Assembly: GCF_006542765.1 (NCBI RefSeq)
Contig: NZ_SKCD01000029.1
Location: 1 to 64,000, forward strand
Direction: 5' to 3'
Source of the DNA: Paenibacillus luteus
GTDB taxonomy: Bacteria > Bacillota > Bacilli > Paenibacillales > Paenibacillaceae
DNA: 64,000 nt
A program made the translations under genes and the position numbers. The notes under the pieces were generated by a model that was given only the letters and a program-made list of their open reading frames with translations, made no database searches and was not told the DNA's origin. Below are positions 32,623 through 41,768 of this stretch, one piece after another (within the stretch, counting starts at the first letter, position 1; the number at the start of each line of letters is the position of its first letter).

Positions 32623-35600
32623 ATGTATTTGCTTTTGCAGGTGTATGGCGATCCGTATGCATTAGCCAGCGATATAAAATCGCAGATAGCTCTGCTCTAG
32701 TCATCCATTCCTGAGGGGCAATTTGTCCATTGCTGCGGCCTTGAATGATCCCAGCTGACAATGCCGCTCCTACATCTGCTTGTGCCCAAGATGAAATTTG
32801 ATTTGCATCGTCGAAGGAGGCAAGGGCAGAAAGCACAGCATCGTCTTTAACACGGATACCCGTTAATTTGGCGATACGATTAAGAACGACGATGGCTTGC
32901 TCACGAGTGACTAAGCTATCTCCTTTAAAGCTGCTATCATCATAACCCTCTAACAAGTCAAAAGTGACCGCTGCCTCCAACTCATTGGCATACCAGGCTT
33001 CTGGACTGACATCCTTAAATCCGTTTTTATAGCTGACTTCGCCTAAACCTAAGGCTCTTGCTGTCAGAGCGGCTAGCTGTGCTCTGGTAATAGGTTGATT
33101 CGGATTAAAGCCTCCATTCGCAAATCCAACGACTACACGGCGGTTTGCTAGCTCTTGAATTTGTTTCTCTGCCCAATGTCCTTGAATATCATTAAAGCGA
33201 TTCGAGTATTGAATCATTGTGAAGCTGCCGTTGCTAATGAGACTTAGCTCAGCAAAGGTTTGGCCACCCTTCGTGATGAACTTGGTCGGAATATGGGAAA
33301 TGCTTTTCTCAACCAGACGAACAGCTGTCGTTAGATCTGTTGAATTAATCGGGAAACGAAGCTGTGCAAAGCGATTAAAACGGTCAACCTCTACTGATTT
33401 CTCTCCTGCATGGATTTCCAGCTTCAGCTTAATGAGCATTCCGTTGCTGACAACTCCTGCTGGCAGCGAGCCGGCTTGAGATTTTTGTTCATCAACCTGC
33501 AGATGCAATACGACGGAATACGTTGTTCCTTCTGAAATGTTCAGCTGCTGCTTCATTTGATCAGTAATAGTATTGTCGACTGGGAAGCGATACTCGATCC
33601 CTTGATGTTCTAGCTGTACAAAGCCTTGAGGAACAAATAGCTCTGTCCAAGCTTTTTGAGAAATTTCTAGCTTAATGTCTTTTTCTTCTCTGGAGGAGAC
33701 AATTTTCGATTCTCCATTAAGATTAGCAGCCTTGACGCCCTCTCCATTGATCCAAATATCAAATCTAGGAGATACATCAGTACTACCCGTTGTTGGCGGA
33801 ATTTGTACATCTTGTTCATCGCGTGGTGTAACTGTATTGGATAGACCGGATTCGGACCCGTCACCCGCCGCTGTCACTGCTTGTACCGAGAAACGATAAC
33901 TCGTTCCATTCGTAAGACCAGTTACTGCAATATCCGTGGTCGTACCCTCAGCTTTAATATTTCCAGGATGTGAAGTAACGACATACTTATCAATTGGATA
34001 GGAGCCACTGTCAGTTGGTGTGTCAAATCGCACGGTTGCAGTACCATTGCCTGCGGTAGCAGTCACATTCGTTACTGCTGTTGCTAGACGCGCTGCTTCT
34101 CTTGTTACAAGTATAGTAGAATCGTGAGTACCCGAAGCGTCTGTGAAGCGAGATGCTATCTTATTCAACCCAACTTGTAGTGGAATATCTGTTTCCCAGC
34201 CATAAGATGAACCTTCGACCCATAGTTCTGCCGAGGTAATGCCTTTTGTTTGATCATAAGTAGCCTTTGTTACGGATACTTCATAGGGTACGGTTGCTGA
34301 ATATACAGCAGTGGTTACCGTGGGTGAGAAGTTAACGTTTTCTAGTTGCAATGAATACTTGAATTTTTCTGTTTTGAACGAAACTTGCTGGCTATATCGG
34401 GTCTCAGTACCATCTGTAGCAAATGCTCTGGCATAATATACGGTATCCGGCTGTAGTCCATTAATCGTATCGTTCATTACTACTTGATAAGGGGCAGTAA
34501 GAGCAAGCATCTCATCCTCTATAGTGGGATGCGGGGAGGTGCTTACAGCAACGCCAGCCTTCTTGAAAAAGTTAAGATTTAAAGTATCTAGTGTCACTTG
34601 TACGGGTGCTGTAGCAAAGGATGTACTGTTGATTGCTAGATCGATTGTCCAGTTCTTAAATGCAAATTGTCGCGTATCTGACATTGCGATTTCTGCAGTT
34701 GGTGTATTCACCGCCAGCACCTTCCAATAGTAAGGAGTACCTGGTAACAACGGTGAGGTATTCAGATTGTAGCTGGTTTGACCCGTCACATCGAGCTGTT
34801 GGTACTTGAGAAAGCTAGCATCTGTAGAGAGCAGCAAATATTGCTTATTATAGTTGGCAGAGCTATTGGAATTTGTCCATTCTAGAACGACTTCATCCTG
34901 ATTTTCGTCGAAAAGCTCTTTATCTCCAGGAGTATTTAGCACAGGTACTGTAAGTGTATTTCCCGTTTTTAATAAGATAGGAATATACGCTCTGCCGTGC
35001 TCAGCTATGAACGAATCATTCACAAGATGGATGCTTTGAGCTGTACCTGATGGGAAATCACGGTAGCCTTCATTATCTTGTTTACGATAAGTATATACCT
35101 CCATCGAAGAGGTGGGTTGATGCGTTTCAGCCTGTACGACAATTTCTCCTGTTTCCTCAAAAAAGATAATCAGCAATGTTCCTTTATTCCATGAATGATT
35201 TACATTTGAAAACTGTACAACCGCCATTCTTTTGCCAATTTCACTGCCGATTACGGCATGATAGATGGCATCAGGCGAACCATTTACGACGATTCCAGTC
35301 TCAGGATGAGCCGTGAAAAATAATTTTATATCGCCGTGGTAGTCTGTAATTTGAATTTCACTTAGGGTTGTTCCGTTAAGGGGAAAGTCAATGCCTAAGT
35401 CTGATGTCGTACCCGTGACAAGCGCAGCGGGATACATTGGGGTTTCAGGGACGGTTGTAAATGAAGCCTCATCGTTTGAATCCTGTGTAGTCATCTGAAC
35501 GAGAACAGGAATCATTTTATATTTTTGAGAAGCAGGATCATAACCCATTTTTGGAACGAGATAGGTATCCTTCGAGTAATAACTCCATTGCATGGAGTAA

Positions 35601-37237
35601 AGGTTATTTCGGTTTTGAAAAACAGTCCCGTAATTCGGTTTAATGATGGATAAGGTTAACCAATCATGATGGATTAGTAAACCTGAGCTGTCCATCATAC
35701 TATTACCAAAGCCTAACTGGTGTGTGGTATCAACATATTGATGCGTATTAGGATTTAGCAAATACAAATTGCTGCTATTTATTTCGGTGAAAGTAATCTG
35801 TTCTCCATCGCCAACCATATTCAGGCCATATCCACCTACCGGATAAGTATGTTCGATTACTAACTCTTTGGTTGCGGCATTCCAAGAATATTGTTCTAGT
35901 TTATCGCTATAAAGGGCCAGAAGCTGTCCGTTTGGCGTCCATAGGATGTCATTCGGATCGAACGGGACCGTCTCAAGAAGTGTGAAATCATCAGCAGATA
36001 TAATGTCCATATTCGGGGAGCCATCACTTAGAAGGGAGAAAAAGTATCCATCGTGATAAGCTACTCTTCCAGTTTCATTAGGAAAAGCTTTACTGCGTAT
36101 ATATATGCCTTGTTCGTCGAATTCATCAAGATGACTCGTATTTAGATCAACAACAAAAAAATGACCATTATCCGGGTTTACAATCATTTGAACGAATTCA
36201 TTCTCATAAACTTCTCCTCGATAACTGTTTACAAGGTTCTCAAAGGTGTAGGTTCGTTCAGAATCGTTATAGGAATAAAACTTTATGCCTGCTTGATTGC
36301 CTATGATTAAATCTCCGTTATTTGTAAATTCAATAAAGGAAGAACGAAGTGAAAAAGCATCTTTAATCTCAATTGTTTCGTTTTCATTGAGAACAAGGTA
36401 GTTATCAAATAAAGTTTCTGCACCCAACGCACTAAATTTACCATTTTCTGAGGCAGAAGGATTGGAATAAGAGTAATCTGTATGAAGCGTAGTACAATTC
36501 GTCAGATCTAGCTCATTGCAAATATAAGCTTTGGAAGGTCCATTGACTAGATATCTGTCGTCTTCTGTAGATACAATGCCCGAAATATAATCATTCAATG
36601 TAGCATTTACTGTTGTAACTGATAAAGGGGCGGCTGCAGTATCCAAGATGGAGTAATGCTTCCATGCAAACGAGGAAATATAGATGAGACCATCCTTACC
36701 CTTTTGCATCCCCGTAGGTCTGGATGTAAATACATGCAGATTATCCTCGACAACAGTATTTGTAGATAAGTCGAGCTTAATCATTGGATAACCTGCATTC
36801 TTATCTTTCAAGACAATATATAGATAACGATTTAGACCTTCTTTGGAAAAAGCCATCTTAACTGGCTCAATAGTCGGCGCTCCCACGCTTGTATTCCAAC
36901 TTGCACCTGTCAATTGAGCGGCTAACTGATTGCGAGTAATTAAGCGGCCTAGAAAATCTCCATCGGTTGTAAAATGGAAAATATCGCTTGCATTGACGTA
37001 GGTTTCATTAGCAATCACATACAGATTGTTAGAATCATCTACTTCAATAATATTAATATTTTCAATATATCCTTTATCTGGAAAAGTAAATGCATTTGGT
37101 GCTAATGATAAGGGGGTTTCCTTAATGCCGTATGCATCAGTGAGTGCAGCTGCTATTGCTTTTGGCTGAATGGGTAATCCTGCAAATAAAGAAGTAAGTA
37201 ATGTGAATACAACAAAATAAGTAATCATTTTTTTCAT
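32621..37237 (-). CDS. Large SLH surface protein with propeller-like and FN3 domains
   Basis: 1538 residues. Signal peptide 1-30. Residues ~45-560 look like repeated propeller blades (DDSNNLYVIANETY, SENGKFSALG, NPDNGHFFVVDLN). Beta domains with FN3 character occur near 770-980, and a clear FN3 lies at ~1050-1135 (GLTNGTSYRFSVQAVTAAGD). A pre-SLH domain (~1150-1340) is shared in pattern with the 8521 protein. Three SLH repeats (~1344-1530; FNDIQGHWAEKQI, FKDVSPEAWYANEL) end the protein. The ATG follows AAGGAGGCAT. Single-gene unit; the role is probably structural or binding. Confidence 0.83.
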   Translation of the reverse strand: MKKMITYFVVFTLLTSLFAGLPIQPKAIAAALTDAYGIKETPLSLAPNAFTFPDKGYIENINIIEVDDSNNLYVIANETYVNASDIFHFTTDGDFLGRLITRNQLAAQLTGASWNTSVGAPTIEPVKMAFSKEGLNRYLYIVLKDKNAGYPMIKLDLSTNTVVEDNLHVFTSRPTGMQKGKDGLIYISSFAWKHYSILDTAAAPLSVTTVNATLNDYISGIVSTEDDRYLVNGPSKAYICNELDLTNCTTLHTDYSYSNPSASENGKFSALGAETLFDNYLVLNENETIEIKDAFSLRSSFIEFTNNGDLIIGNQAGIKFYSYNDSERTYTFENLVNSYRGEVYENEFVQMIVNPDNGHFFVVDLNTSHLDEFDEQGIYIRSKAFPNETGRVAYHDGYFFSLLSDGSPNMDIISADDFTLLETVPFDPNDILWTPNGQLLALYSDKLEQYSWNAATKELVIEHTYPVGGYGLNMVGDGEQITFTEINSSNLYLLNPNTHQYVDTTHQLGFGNSMMDSSGLLIHHDWLTLSIIKPNYGTVFQNRNNLYSMQWSYYSKDTYLVPKMGYDPASQKYKMIPVLVQMTTQDSNDEASFTTVPETPMYPAALVTGTTSDLGIDFPLNGTTLSEIQITDYHGDIKLFFTAHPETGIVVNGSPDAIYHAVIGSEIGKRMAVVQFSNVNHSWNKGTLLIIFFEETGEIVVQAETHQPTSSMEVYTYRKQDNEGYRDFPSGTAQSIHLVNDSFIAEHGRAYIPILLKTGNTLTVPVLNTPGDKELFDENQDEVVLEWTNSNSSANYNKQYLLLSTDASFLKYQQLDVTGQTSYNLNTSPLLPGTPYYWKVLAVNTPTAEIAMSDTRQFAFKNWTIDLAINSTSFATAPVQVTLDTLNLNFFKKAGVAVSTSPHPTIEDEMLALTAPYQVVMNDTINGLQPDTVYYARAFATDGTETRYSQQVSFKTEKFKYSLQLENVNFSPTVTTAVYSATVPYEVSVTKATYDQTKGITSAELWVEGSSYGWETDIPLQVGLNKIASRFTDASGTHDSTILVTREAARLATAVTNVTATAGNGTATVRFDTPTDSGSYPIDKYVVTSHPGNIKAEGTTTDIAVTGLTNGTSYRFSVQAVTAAGDGSESGLSNTVTPRDEQDVQIPPTTGSTDVSPRFDIWINGEGVKAANLNGESKIVSSREEKDIKLEISQKAWTELFVPQGFVQLEHQGIEYRFPVDNTITDQMKQQLNISEGTTYSVVLHLQVDEQKSQAGSLPAGVVSNGMLIKLKLEIHAGEKSVEVDRFNRFAQLRFPINSTDLTTAVRLVEKSISHIPTKFITKGGQTFAELSLISNGSFTMIQYSNRFNDIQGHWAEKQIQELANRRVVVGFANGGFNPNQPITRAQLAALTARALGLGEVSYKNGFKDVSPEAWYANELEAAVTFDLLEGYDDSSFKGDSLVTREQAIVVLNRIAKLTGIRVKDDAVLSALASFDDANQISSWAQADVGAALSAGIIQGRSNGQIAPQEWMTRAELSAILYRWLMHTDRHTPAKANT

Positions 37238-37299
37238 AATATGCCTCCTTGAATGTTAAAGCGATTTCAGGTAAATATAGAGCTTGCGAAGCTCCGTAA

Positions 37300-37335
37300 A
37301 GTGTAACATAGTGCTATGAAAGAATTATGAAAGAA
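37300..37335 (-). promoter_or_regulatory. Candidate promoter with 11-bp-period direct repeats (SLH gene)
   Basis: On the minus strand TTCTTTCATA occurs twice exactly 11 bp apart (37326-37335 and 37315-37324), the period typical of OmpR/PhoB-type sites. Six bases later comes TGTTACACT, an extended -10 like those of promoters A-C. The downstream leader has a GAGCTT-GCG-AAGCTC hairpin at 37280-37294. Confidence 0.45.
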
Positions 37336-37378
37336 ATACAACCGTCGATAATGCTGGTCTGTGTGCAGCAAAAAAATA

Positions 37379-37419
37379 AGAGACCTTCCCAGAGTTCATT
37401 GAACTTTTGGGAGGTCTCT
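37379..37419. terminator. Terminator of the dihydrouridine synthase gene
   Basis: AGAGACCTTCCCA pairs with TGGGAGGTCTCT around a short loop, 12 bases beyond the stop codon of the leftward gene. A flanking A-run is present. Confidence 0.75.
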
Positions 37420-37430
37420 CATTATTTGTA

Positions 37431-38408
37431 TTAATCTAATTCCTGTTCTAAAACACCACGGACTAACCGGCGGACTTCATCCGTCGACCTGGTCTCCATT
37501 AATTGCGTTCTTAGCTCGCTTGCGCCTCTAAATCCACGAACATAGATTTTGAAAAAGCGAAGAAGCGGTTTAAATGGACGCGGCAGGTCTTCTTTTGAAT
37601 ATTGATCGTGAAGATCAAGCTGCAAAAGTAATAGATGAAGAAAATCCTTGGCGCTATGCTCTTTAGGTTCTATCTCGAATGCAAAGGGATTGGTGAAAAT
37701 ACCGCGGCCAATCATGACACCATCAACGCCATATTGTTCCACTAATTTCAATCCTGTTGCGCGGTCTGGAATATCTCCATTAATGGTTAATAGCGTATTT
37801 GGGGCAATTTCATCGCGTAATTTTTTTATTTCAGGAATGAGCTCCCAATGCGCCTCTACTTTACTCATTTCTTTCTTTGTACGAAGGTGAATGGAAAGGT
37901 TCGCAATATCTTGTTTCAATATATGCCCTAACCAATCGCGCCACTCATCAACCTCGTGGTAACCCAATCTTGTTTTAACACTAACCGGCAATCCACCTGC
38001 TTTGGCTGCTTGAATAATTTCGGCTGCGAGTTCAGGGTGTTGGATTAATCCAGAGCCTTTTCCATTGGAAGCGACGTTTTGGACAGGGCATCCCATATTT
38101 AAATCGATTCCTCGAAAACCAAGTTTTTTCATATCGATGCTCATCTGTTCGAAAAATGCAGGTTTATTGCCCCAGATATGCGCGACAATGGGCTGCTCAT
38201 CCTCTGTGAACGTTAACCGGCCACGAGTACTGTCTCTTCCTGCAGGGTTACAATAGCTGTCTGTGCTTGTGAATTCGGTAAAAAATACGTCAGGTTTTGC
38301 AGCTGTACTTACGACGTGGCGAAATACAACATCTGTGACATCTTCCATTGGCGCTAATATAAAAAATGGCTTTGGCAAATCAAGCCAAAAGTTGTGTTCG
38401 TTACTCAT
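37431..38408 (-). CDS. tRNA-dihydrouridine synthase family protein
   Basis: 325 residues. Dus enzymes use FMN and NADPH to reduce specific uridines in tRNA. The TIM-barrel start FILAPMEDVTDVVFR, the DLNMGCPVQNV loop with likely catalytic Cys106, VKTRLGY with Lys144, and the C-terminal VMIGRG phosphate-binding loop are all present. The length is typical. GAGGAGATAAT precedes the ATG. It is a single-gene unit with a terminator behind it, and reads as a core chromosomal gene outside the mobile regions. Which uridine it modifies cannot be told. Confidence 0.92.
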   Translation of the reverse strand: MSNEHNFWLDLPKPFFILAPMEDVTDVVFRHVVSTAAKPDVFFTEFTSTDSYCNPAGRDSTRGRLTFTEDEQPIVAHIWGNKPAFFEQMSIDMKKLGFRGIDLNMGCPVQNVASNGKGSGLIQHPELAAEIIQAAKAGGLPVSVKTRLGYHEVDEWRDWLGHILKQDIANLSIHLRTKKEMSKVEAHWELIPEIKKLRDEIAPNTLLTINGDIPDRATGLKLVEQYGVDGVMIGRGIFTNPFAFEIEPKEHSAKDFLHLLLLQLDLHDQYSKEDLPRPFKPLLRFFKIYVRGFRGASELRTQLMETRSTDEVRRLVRGVLEQELD

Positions 38409-38537
38409 ATTATCTCCTCTTAATGCAATATCTAAAAACGATATAAGCAGTAGTAAAGTCCTTTACCCAACATACATAATATCATTTTTTCTCGATTGAT
38501 GCACAGAATCGATTAGTTGAATTTAGGTGTAACATTC

Positions 38538-38602
38538 TATACAGCTAATCATAAATTTGTTATGATGAAATGAAATCTGTTAGGTTTACAAGTAAACTAA
38601 CG
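38538..38602 (+). promoter_or_regulatory. Promoter and LacI-type palindrome upstream of the regulator
   Basis: TATACA (38538-38543), 17 bases, TATGAT (38561-38566). Just downstream, GTTAG-GTTTAC-AA-GTAAAC-TAAC (38579-38602) is a near-perfect palindrome placed to block transcription. This fits autorepression by the LacI-family protein encoded next. Confidence 0.6.
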
Positions 38603-38630
38603 AAATATGAGCTTCGGAGTGAATGATTTT

Positions 38631-39704
38631 ATGGATAAGCCAAGAAAGGTAACGATGCAAGAGATTGCTGACAGGGTAGGAGTGTCAAAGTATGCTGTTT
38701 CGAAGGCGCTATCAGGGAAGCCTGGCATTAGTTCCGCAACGAGAGGGAAAATATTCGAAGTGGCCTCTCAGCTCGGCTATCTTGAACAGAAACTTGGTAA
38801 ACGATCACTTAACGGTAAACAGCTAGATGAAGATCAGGACAAGCTTGTTGGCATTCTAATTCCTAACATTCGCAGTCAGAATAGGGATTCCGGCTATTGG
38901 GGAAAAGTACTAGATGGTGTCTTCAAAAATCTTGAAGCCAGTGGGACCTCATCCGTGCTTATTACTGATGATCTACCACGCAACTTCCATAAAGTGATGC
39001 GTCCTGATGGTTTACTGGGCATCATCGGTATCGGACTTATCAATTCTTCTATGCTTGTTGATCTTCGTAATATCGGTGTACCATTTGTCCTTGTTGATCA
39101 CGAAGATGATCTCGTCAGTTCAGATAGTGTTTTTATGAATAACTATGACATCGTGCGTAAGCAAGTTAAGTATTTGATTGGTAAAGGCCACACTCATATT
39201 CAATTTGTTGGCGATTGGCGATTCGCTCGGAGTTTTTCTGACCGCTGGAATGGCTTCAAGTCTGCGCTAGAGGAAAATGAAATCTCGTATATACCAGACC
39301 GTGCGCTGTTGTCAGTTCAACCAACGATGCATCCTGAAAATCTTTCGCTTATCAAGCGCAGCTTTGAGCAAATGAAACATAACAATCTGCCAACTGCTTT
39401 CGTATTTGCCAATGATAAAATAGCCTCACTATGCATGCGTGCAATGGAAGAGCTGGGCATTCGTGTTCCGCTCGATACATCCGTTATGGGATTTGACAAT
39501 GATATGGATATTTTGGAGCAATTTCCGGAGCTGAGTACGGTTAACGCGGAGAGTGAAGAGCTAGGCATAAAGGCTGTTGATATGCTTTTCCGCAGATTAG
39601 CCAATAGCTATATGCCGTATGAAAAGCTGCTGCTGCAAAGCGATCTTATTATTCGCAGCAGCATAGATACGCCGCGGGCAGCAACGATCTCTTCCAATAG
39701 CTAA
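38631..39704 (+). CDS. LacI-family transcriptional regulator of the mannoside operon
   Basis: 357 residues. The LacI helix-turn-helix (TMQEIADRVGVSKYAVSKAL, hinge helix GKIFEVASQLGY) is followed by a periplasmic-binding-like sensor domain (LVGILIPNI to the C-terminus, with TSVMGFDND and FRRL). The ATG at 38631 has GGAG upstream; the in-frame ATG at 38607 overlaps the operator region and has no site. It is followed in the same direction by a sugar ABC importer and beta-mannosidase, which it probably represses until a manno-oligosaccharide binds. Confidence 0.9.
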   Translation: MDKPRKVTMQEIADRVGVSKYAVSKALSGKPGISSATRGKIFEVASQLGYLEQKLGKRSLNGKQLDEDQDKLVGILIPNIRSQNRDSGYWGKVLDGVFKNLEASGTSSVLITDDLPRNFHKVMRPDGLLGIIGIGLINSSMLVDLRNIGVPFVLVDHEDDLVSSDSVFMNNYDIVRKQVKYLIGKGHTHIQFVGDWRFARSFSDRWNGFKSALEENEISYIPDRALLSVQPTMHPENLSLIKRSFEQMKHNNLPTAFVFANDKIASLCMRAMEELGIRVPLDTSVMGFDNDMDILEQFPELSTVNAESEELGIKAVDMLFRRLANSYMPYEKLLLQSDLIIRSSIDTPRAATISSNS

Positions 39705-39737
39705 AGTGATGATCATAAAAAGAAAGTCAAATATAGG

Positions 39738-39772
39738 ACGTCTTTGCCCAAGGAGGCAAGGACGTTTTTCTT
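39738..39772 (+). terminator. Terminator of the LacI gene
   Basis: ACGTCTTTGCC pairs with GGCAAGGACGT (one mismatch) and runs into TTTTCTTTTT. Confidence 0.8.
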
Positions 39773-39802
39773 TTTAAATCAACTTTCAACATCTTGTTAT
39801 TA

Positions 39803-39892
39803 TTGAAATCGCTTTAAATAAACTTACAAACAAAAATAAAACATAAAATTTAGTCTAATTTAGTTGACTGAATCCGTTTCATCTTTTAATAT
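39803..39892 (+). promoter_or_regulatory. Promoter and cre-like operator of the sugar ABC operon
   Basis: TTGAAATCGCTTTAA (39803-39817) matches the catabolite-repression (CcpA) cre consensus except at one position, and could also serve the local LacI protein. A good sigma-A promoter follows: TTGACT (39864-39869), 17 bases, TAATAT (39887-39892). Confidence 0.6.
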
Positions 39893-39954
39893 GAACTAAA
39901 GAAAGCGTAATCATTAACAGATACGATCGATTCTAACGGAAATGGGGTAATGCT

Positions 39955-40866
39955 ATGTTCGGGAAAAAAATAGGTGCGAAAAGAAAATATGAGCATAATG
40001 TAGCCGGATACGTTTTTATTTCTCCTTGGCTGCTAGGCTTTCTTCTTTTGACACTATGGCCAATAATACAATCCTTTTATTTGTCCTTTACGCAGTATTC
40101 ACTTCTTGATTCCCCGACCTGGGTCGGAACAGGCAATTATGAAGCTATTTTTCAGAAAGATAGGTTGTTTGTCAAATCGCTTGTCGTCACCTTTACCTTT
40201 GTATTATTTGCAGTTCCTATCAAATTGTTTTTCTCCTTAATGGTAGCGATGCTGCTTAATCGAGATCTTAAAGGTATGAGTCTATATCGAACGTTGATCT
40301 ATTTCCCGTCTCTTATCGGTGGTAGTATCGCAGTGGCAGCACTATGGCGTAATATGTTCGGACTGGATGGTTACATTAATCATATTCTTAGCTGGTTTAG
40401 CATTGAAGGAATTGGTTGGGTTTCTAATCCCAAGACAGCACTTAGCACACTCATTCTTCTTAGTGCTTGGCAGTTTGGTTCAACCATGGTTATATTCTTG
40501 GCTGGATTAAAGCAGATTCCGAGAGATTTGTATGAATCCGCTTCTGTTGATGGGGCTGGCCTTTTCAGGAAGTTCTACAATATTACGATTCCGATGCTGT
40601 CACCGGTTATATTCTTCAACCTTGTTCTTGGTATTATAAATGCTTTTCAAATGTTTACTTCAGCCTTTGTGATTACAGCAGGCGGACCTGCAAATTCGAC
40701 TTATATGTATGTGCTGTTCCTTTATGAAAAGGCATTCAAGCAATTCCAAATGGGTTATGCTTCTGCATTAGGTTGGATTTTGCTCCTTATTATTGGCGTC
40801 CTTACGCTTATTAACTTCGTTGCATCGAAATACTGGGTGCATTACGAATCAGATGGGGGGAAATAA
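39955..40866 (+). CDS. Sugar ABC transporter permease, MalF/UgpA type
   Basis: 303 residues with six predicted membrane helices (first: FISPWLLGFLLLTLWPIIQSF split by short loops). The EAA coupling motif (ESASVDGAGLFRKFYNITIPML) sits near residue 195. It pairs with the next gene to form the channel of a CUT1-type importer. No ATPase is encoded here; such systems often share one MsmX/UgpC-type ATPase, and the one at 57148 is a possible but distant candidate. Two bases separate it from the next gene. Confidence 0.93.
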   Translation: MFGKKIGAKRKYEHNVAGYVFISPWLLGFLLLTLWPIIQSFYLSFTQYSLLDSPTWVGTGNYEAIFQKDRLFVKSLVVTFTFVLFAVPIKLFFSLMVAMLLNRDLKGMSLYRTLIYFPSLIGGSIAVAALWRNMFGLDGYINHILSWFSIEGIGWVSNPKTALSTLILLSAWQFGSTMVIFLAGLKQIPRDLYESASVDGAGLFRKFYNITIPMLSPVIFFNLVLGIINAFQMFTSAFVITAGGPANSTYMYVLFLYEKAFKQFQMGYASALGWILLLIIGVLTLINFVASKYWVHYESDGGK

Positions 40867-40868
40867 AT

Positions 40869-41702
40869 ATGACATCTGAAGCGAAGCGGTCTTGGAAAAG
40901 TCATCTTATCCTGATCCCATTCTCTCTACTTATGATCTACCCCGTTATTTGGTGGATTGGTGCCTCTTTCAAAAGCACCGCGGAGTTATCTTTACCATCT
41001 CTTTTTCCTGAGCAGTGGATGTGGCAAAACTATACGGATGGCTGGGCGTTCTCATCCCAATATACCTTCACCACATTTTTCGCCAACACACTCATGATGG
41101 AGTTTTGGAATGTACTTGGCGGTGTATTAACAGCGGCTCTAGTAGGTTACGGCTTTGGGAGACTAAATTTCAGGTTCCGTAACTTTTGGTTCGCTGTCCT
41201 AATGGCAACACTCATGCTGCCTGCTCAAGTAACCGTCGTTCCACAATATATCCTTTATAACAAACTTGGTTTCGTAGATAGTTACATTCCGCTGATCTTA
41301 CCTCACTTCTTTGGAGGAGGAGCCTTCTTTATCTTTTTGGTTGTACAGTTTATTCGAGGTATTCCACGTGAACTGGATGAAGCGGCTCAAATTGATGGTG
41401 CTTCGGTATATGGCATTTTCTTTAGAATTATTATGCCGCTTATCAAGCCGGCCCTTTACACCGTTGGGATATTCACCTTCCTGTGGAGCTGGGATGATTT
41501 CTTCTCGCAGCTGCTCTATCTAAGTTCAGTTGAAAAATTCACAGTAGGTCTTGGTCTTCGGATGTTTATTGACCAGTTTGAAGTGCAATGGGGACAATTA
41601 CTTGCTATGTCATTGCTATCTGTTCTGCCATCAGCGATTATCTTCTTCGTGGCACAGAAGCACTTTGTTGAGGGCATTGCGACAACAGGCATTAAAGGCT
41701 AG
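40869..41702 (+). CDS. Sugar ABC transporter permease, MalG/UgpE type
   Basis: 277 residues, six membrane helices. It carries the second-permease hallmarks: an N-terminal MIYPVIWWIGASFK segment, the LMLPAQVTVVPQYILY segment and the EAA loop (DEAAQIDGASVYGIFFRIIMP). It follows its partner after two bases and precedes the binding protein gene, the usual order for CUT1 importers. Confidence 0.93.
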   Translation: MTSEAKRSWKSHLILIPFSLLMIYPVIWWIGASFKSTAELSLPSLFPEQWMWQNYTDGWAFSSQYTFTTFFANTLMMEFWNVLGGVLTAALVGYGFGRLNFRFRNFWFAVLMATLMLPAQVTVVPQYILYNKLGFVDSYIPLILPHFFGGGAFFIFLVVQFIRGIPRELDEAAQIDGASVYGIFFRIIMPLIKPALYTVGIFTFLWSWDDFFSQLLYLSSVEKFTVGLGLRMFIDQFEVQWGQLLAMSLLSVLPSAIIFFVAQKHFVEGIATTGIKG

Positions 41703-41768
41703 TCCTGCCTAACTAACGGCAACACCTAAATTTATATATACAAACTTACAAAAGGGAGTGTTCAAAGT

